The translations under genes were made by a program, and so were the position numbers. A stretch of 64,000 nt of DNA from the NCBI GenBank assembly GCA_032027205.1, contig JAVSMN010000001.1, positions 3,537,418 through 3,601,417 on the forward strand. Reading direction: 5' to 3'. The DNA is from Zeimonas sp032027205 (lineage in GTDB: Bacteria > Pseudomonadota > Gammaproteobacteria > Burkholderiales > Burkholderiaceae_E). The notes under the pieces are model-generated. The model did not search any database. It saw only the letters and a program-made list of their open reading frames with translations, and had not been told where the DNA came from. Below, one piece after another: positions 63,380-64,000 of the stretch; position 1 is the first letter of the stretch, and each line of letters starts with the position of its first letter.

Positions 63380-64000
63380 ATGCAGATGCTCTTCCTGTTC
63401 GGCAGCGTGCTCGCATTGGTGCTGATCAACGTGCCGATCGCGGTGGCGCTCGGCGTCGTGGCGATCGCCGCGATCTGGACGGTGCAGGGCGCGGGCTCGC
63501 TGCCGAACCTGCCGATCGTCCTCTACAACGCGGCCACCAACTTTCCGCTGCTTGCGATTCCGCTGTTCATCCTCGCCGGTGCGATCATGAATGCATCCGG
63601 CATCTCGACGCGCCTGATCGCGTTCGCCTCGGCCGTGCTCGGCTTCATTCGAGGCGGCCTGGCGATGGTCTCGATCGGCGCGTCGCTGTTCTTCGCGGAG
63701 ATCTCCGGCTCGGCCGTCGCCGACGTTGCCGCGCTCGGCTCGATCACGATCCCGGCGATGAAGAAGAAGGGCTATCCGCCCGCGCTCGCCGCCGCGGTGA
63801 TGTCGTCGTCGGCCACGCTCGCCGTGATCATTCCGCCGTCGATCCCGATGATCCTGTACGCGGTGATGGCCGAGACCTCGGTCGTGCAGTTGTTCGTCGC
63901 CGGCATCGTGCCGGGAATCATCGGCGGCCTCGGCCTGATGGGCGTGGCCTACTGGTTCGCGCGCCGCTACGACCTGCCGGTCGAGCAGCATTTCCGCTGG
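63380..64000 (+). CDS. dctM: TRAP transporter large permease (DctM), N-terminal part (runs off right edge)
   Basis: The first 207 residues are present, with no stop before the window end. FPLLAIPLFILAGAIMNASG, FFAEISGSAVADVAALGSIT and VIIPPSIPMILYAVMAETSV are DctM blocks. An in-frame ATG two codons later is an alternative start. It completes the dctPQM set that follows the aminotransferase gene. Confidence 0.9.
   Translation, partial: MQMLFLFGSVLALVLINVPIAVALGVVAIAAIWTVQGAGSLPNLPIVLYNAATNFPLLAIPLFILAGAIMNASGISTRLIAFASAVLGFIRGGLAMVSIGASLFFAEISGSAVADVAALGSITIPAMKKKGYPPALAAAVMSSSATLAVIIPPSIPMILYAVMAETSVVQLFVAGIVPGIIGGLGLMGVAYWFARRYDLPVEQHFRW

Overview
The window is GC-rich bacterial DNA with dense, mostly short-spaced genes. 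The gene complement (PurL as one long chain, E. coli-type GshA, SerA, Pgi, MnmC, NnrS, TRAP and TAXI-TRAP transporters, a PEP-CTERM protein, a GlxA-type regulator, a SgaA-type aminotransferase and a YdiJ-type flavoprotein) points to a betaproteobacterium, most likely Burkholderiales. This is inference from gene content; no 16S rRNA gene is present.

Left edge (1-3060): the end of an integrated element. The N-terminal part of a tyrosine integrase reads off the left edge. Beside it lies the 3' part of a tRNA-Leu(UAA) gene (an att site) preceded by short repeats that look like integrase arm sites. An 18-bp copy of the tRNA end recurs 1.57 kb further on. Between the two copies are a small acidic ORF, two copies of one terminator and a PEP-CTERM gene remnant. 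A complete PEP-CTERM gene follows.

3273-9104: housekeeping genes. These are a MOT1-like molybdate/sulfate transporter and a TesA-type esterase, divergent from an YbbA-type ABC ATPase whose start codon overlaps the tesA start, then pgi and nnr. 9130-15802: a TRAP transporter (dctM, dctQ, dctP) divergent from a fused 5-oxoprolinase, possibly an uptake and catabolism pair. 15908-25740: purL, the ABC-F gene ybiT with an unusual Gly/Ala/Pro insert, an OmpR-type two-component system and an LtaS-like membrane sulfatase. 25762-31966: a LysR regulator and mnmC on the minus strand, divergent from an SPW-repeat protein, a BT1-like transporter and a DUF3108 protein.

32018-44435: a class III aminotransferase, a TAXI-TRAP receptor and fused permease separated by a terminator-like hairpin, a threonine-dehydratase-like enzyme, a chromate transporter, a HIT protein, serA, nnrS, a cupin and aspA. 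44356-46779: a 5'-damaged dihaem cytochrome c gene, then an Xre/MbcA-RES toxin-antitoxin operon with a readable promoter and a palindromic operator over the ribosome binding site. 46784-56478: a glutathione transferase and SDR, a patatin, gshA, an NTF2-like protein, a GlxA-type regulator, a TTC38-like TPR protein and three exported proteins (HExxH protein, L,D-transpeptidase-like protein, repeat protein).

56585-64000: a coherent catabolic locus. A GntR/FCD regulator is translationally coupled to a YdiJ-type FAD/Fe-S 2-hydroxyacid dehydrogenase and divergent from a SgaA-type serine-glyoxylate aminotransferase followed by a complete TRAP set (the permease runs off the right edge). Two identical 13-bp sites in the divergent region are good operator candidates. 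The best leads for unusual biology are this locus, the tandem tRNA-Leu integration site and the toxin-antitoxin promoter.
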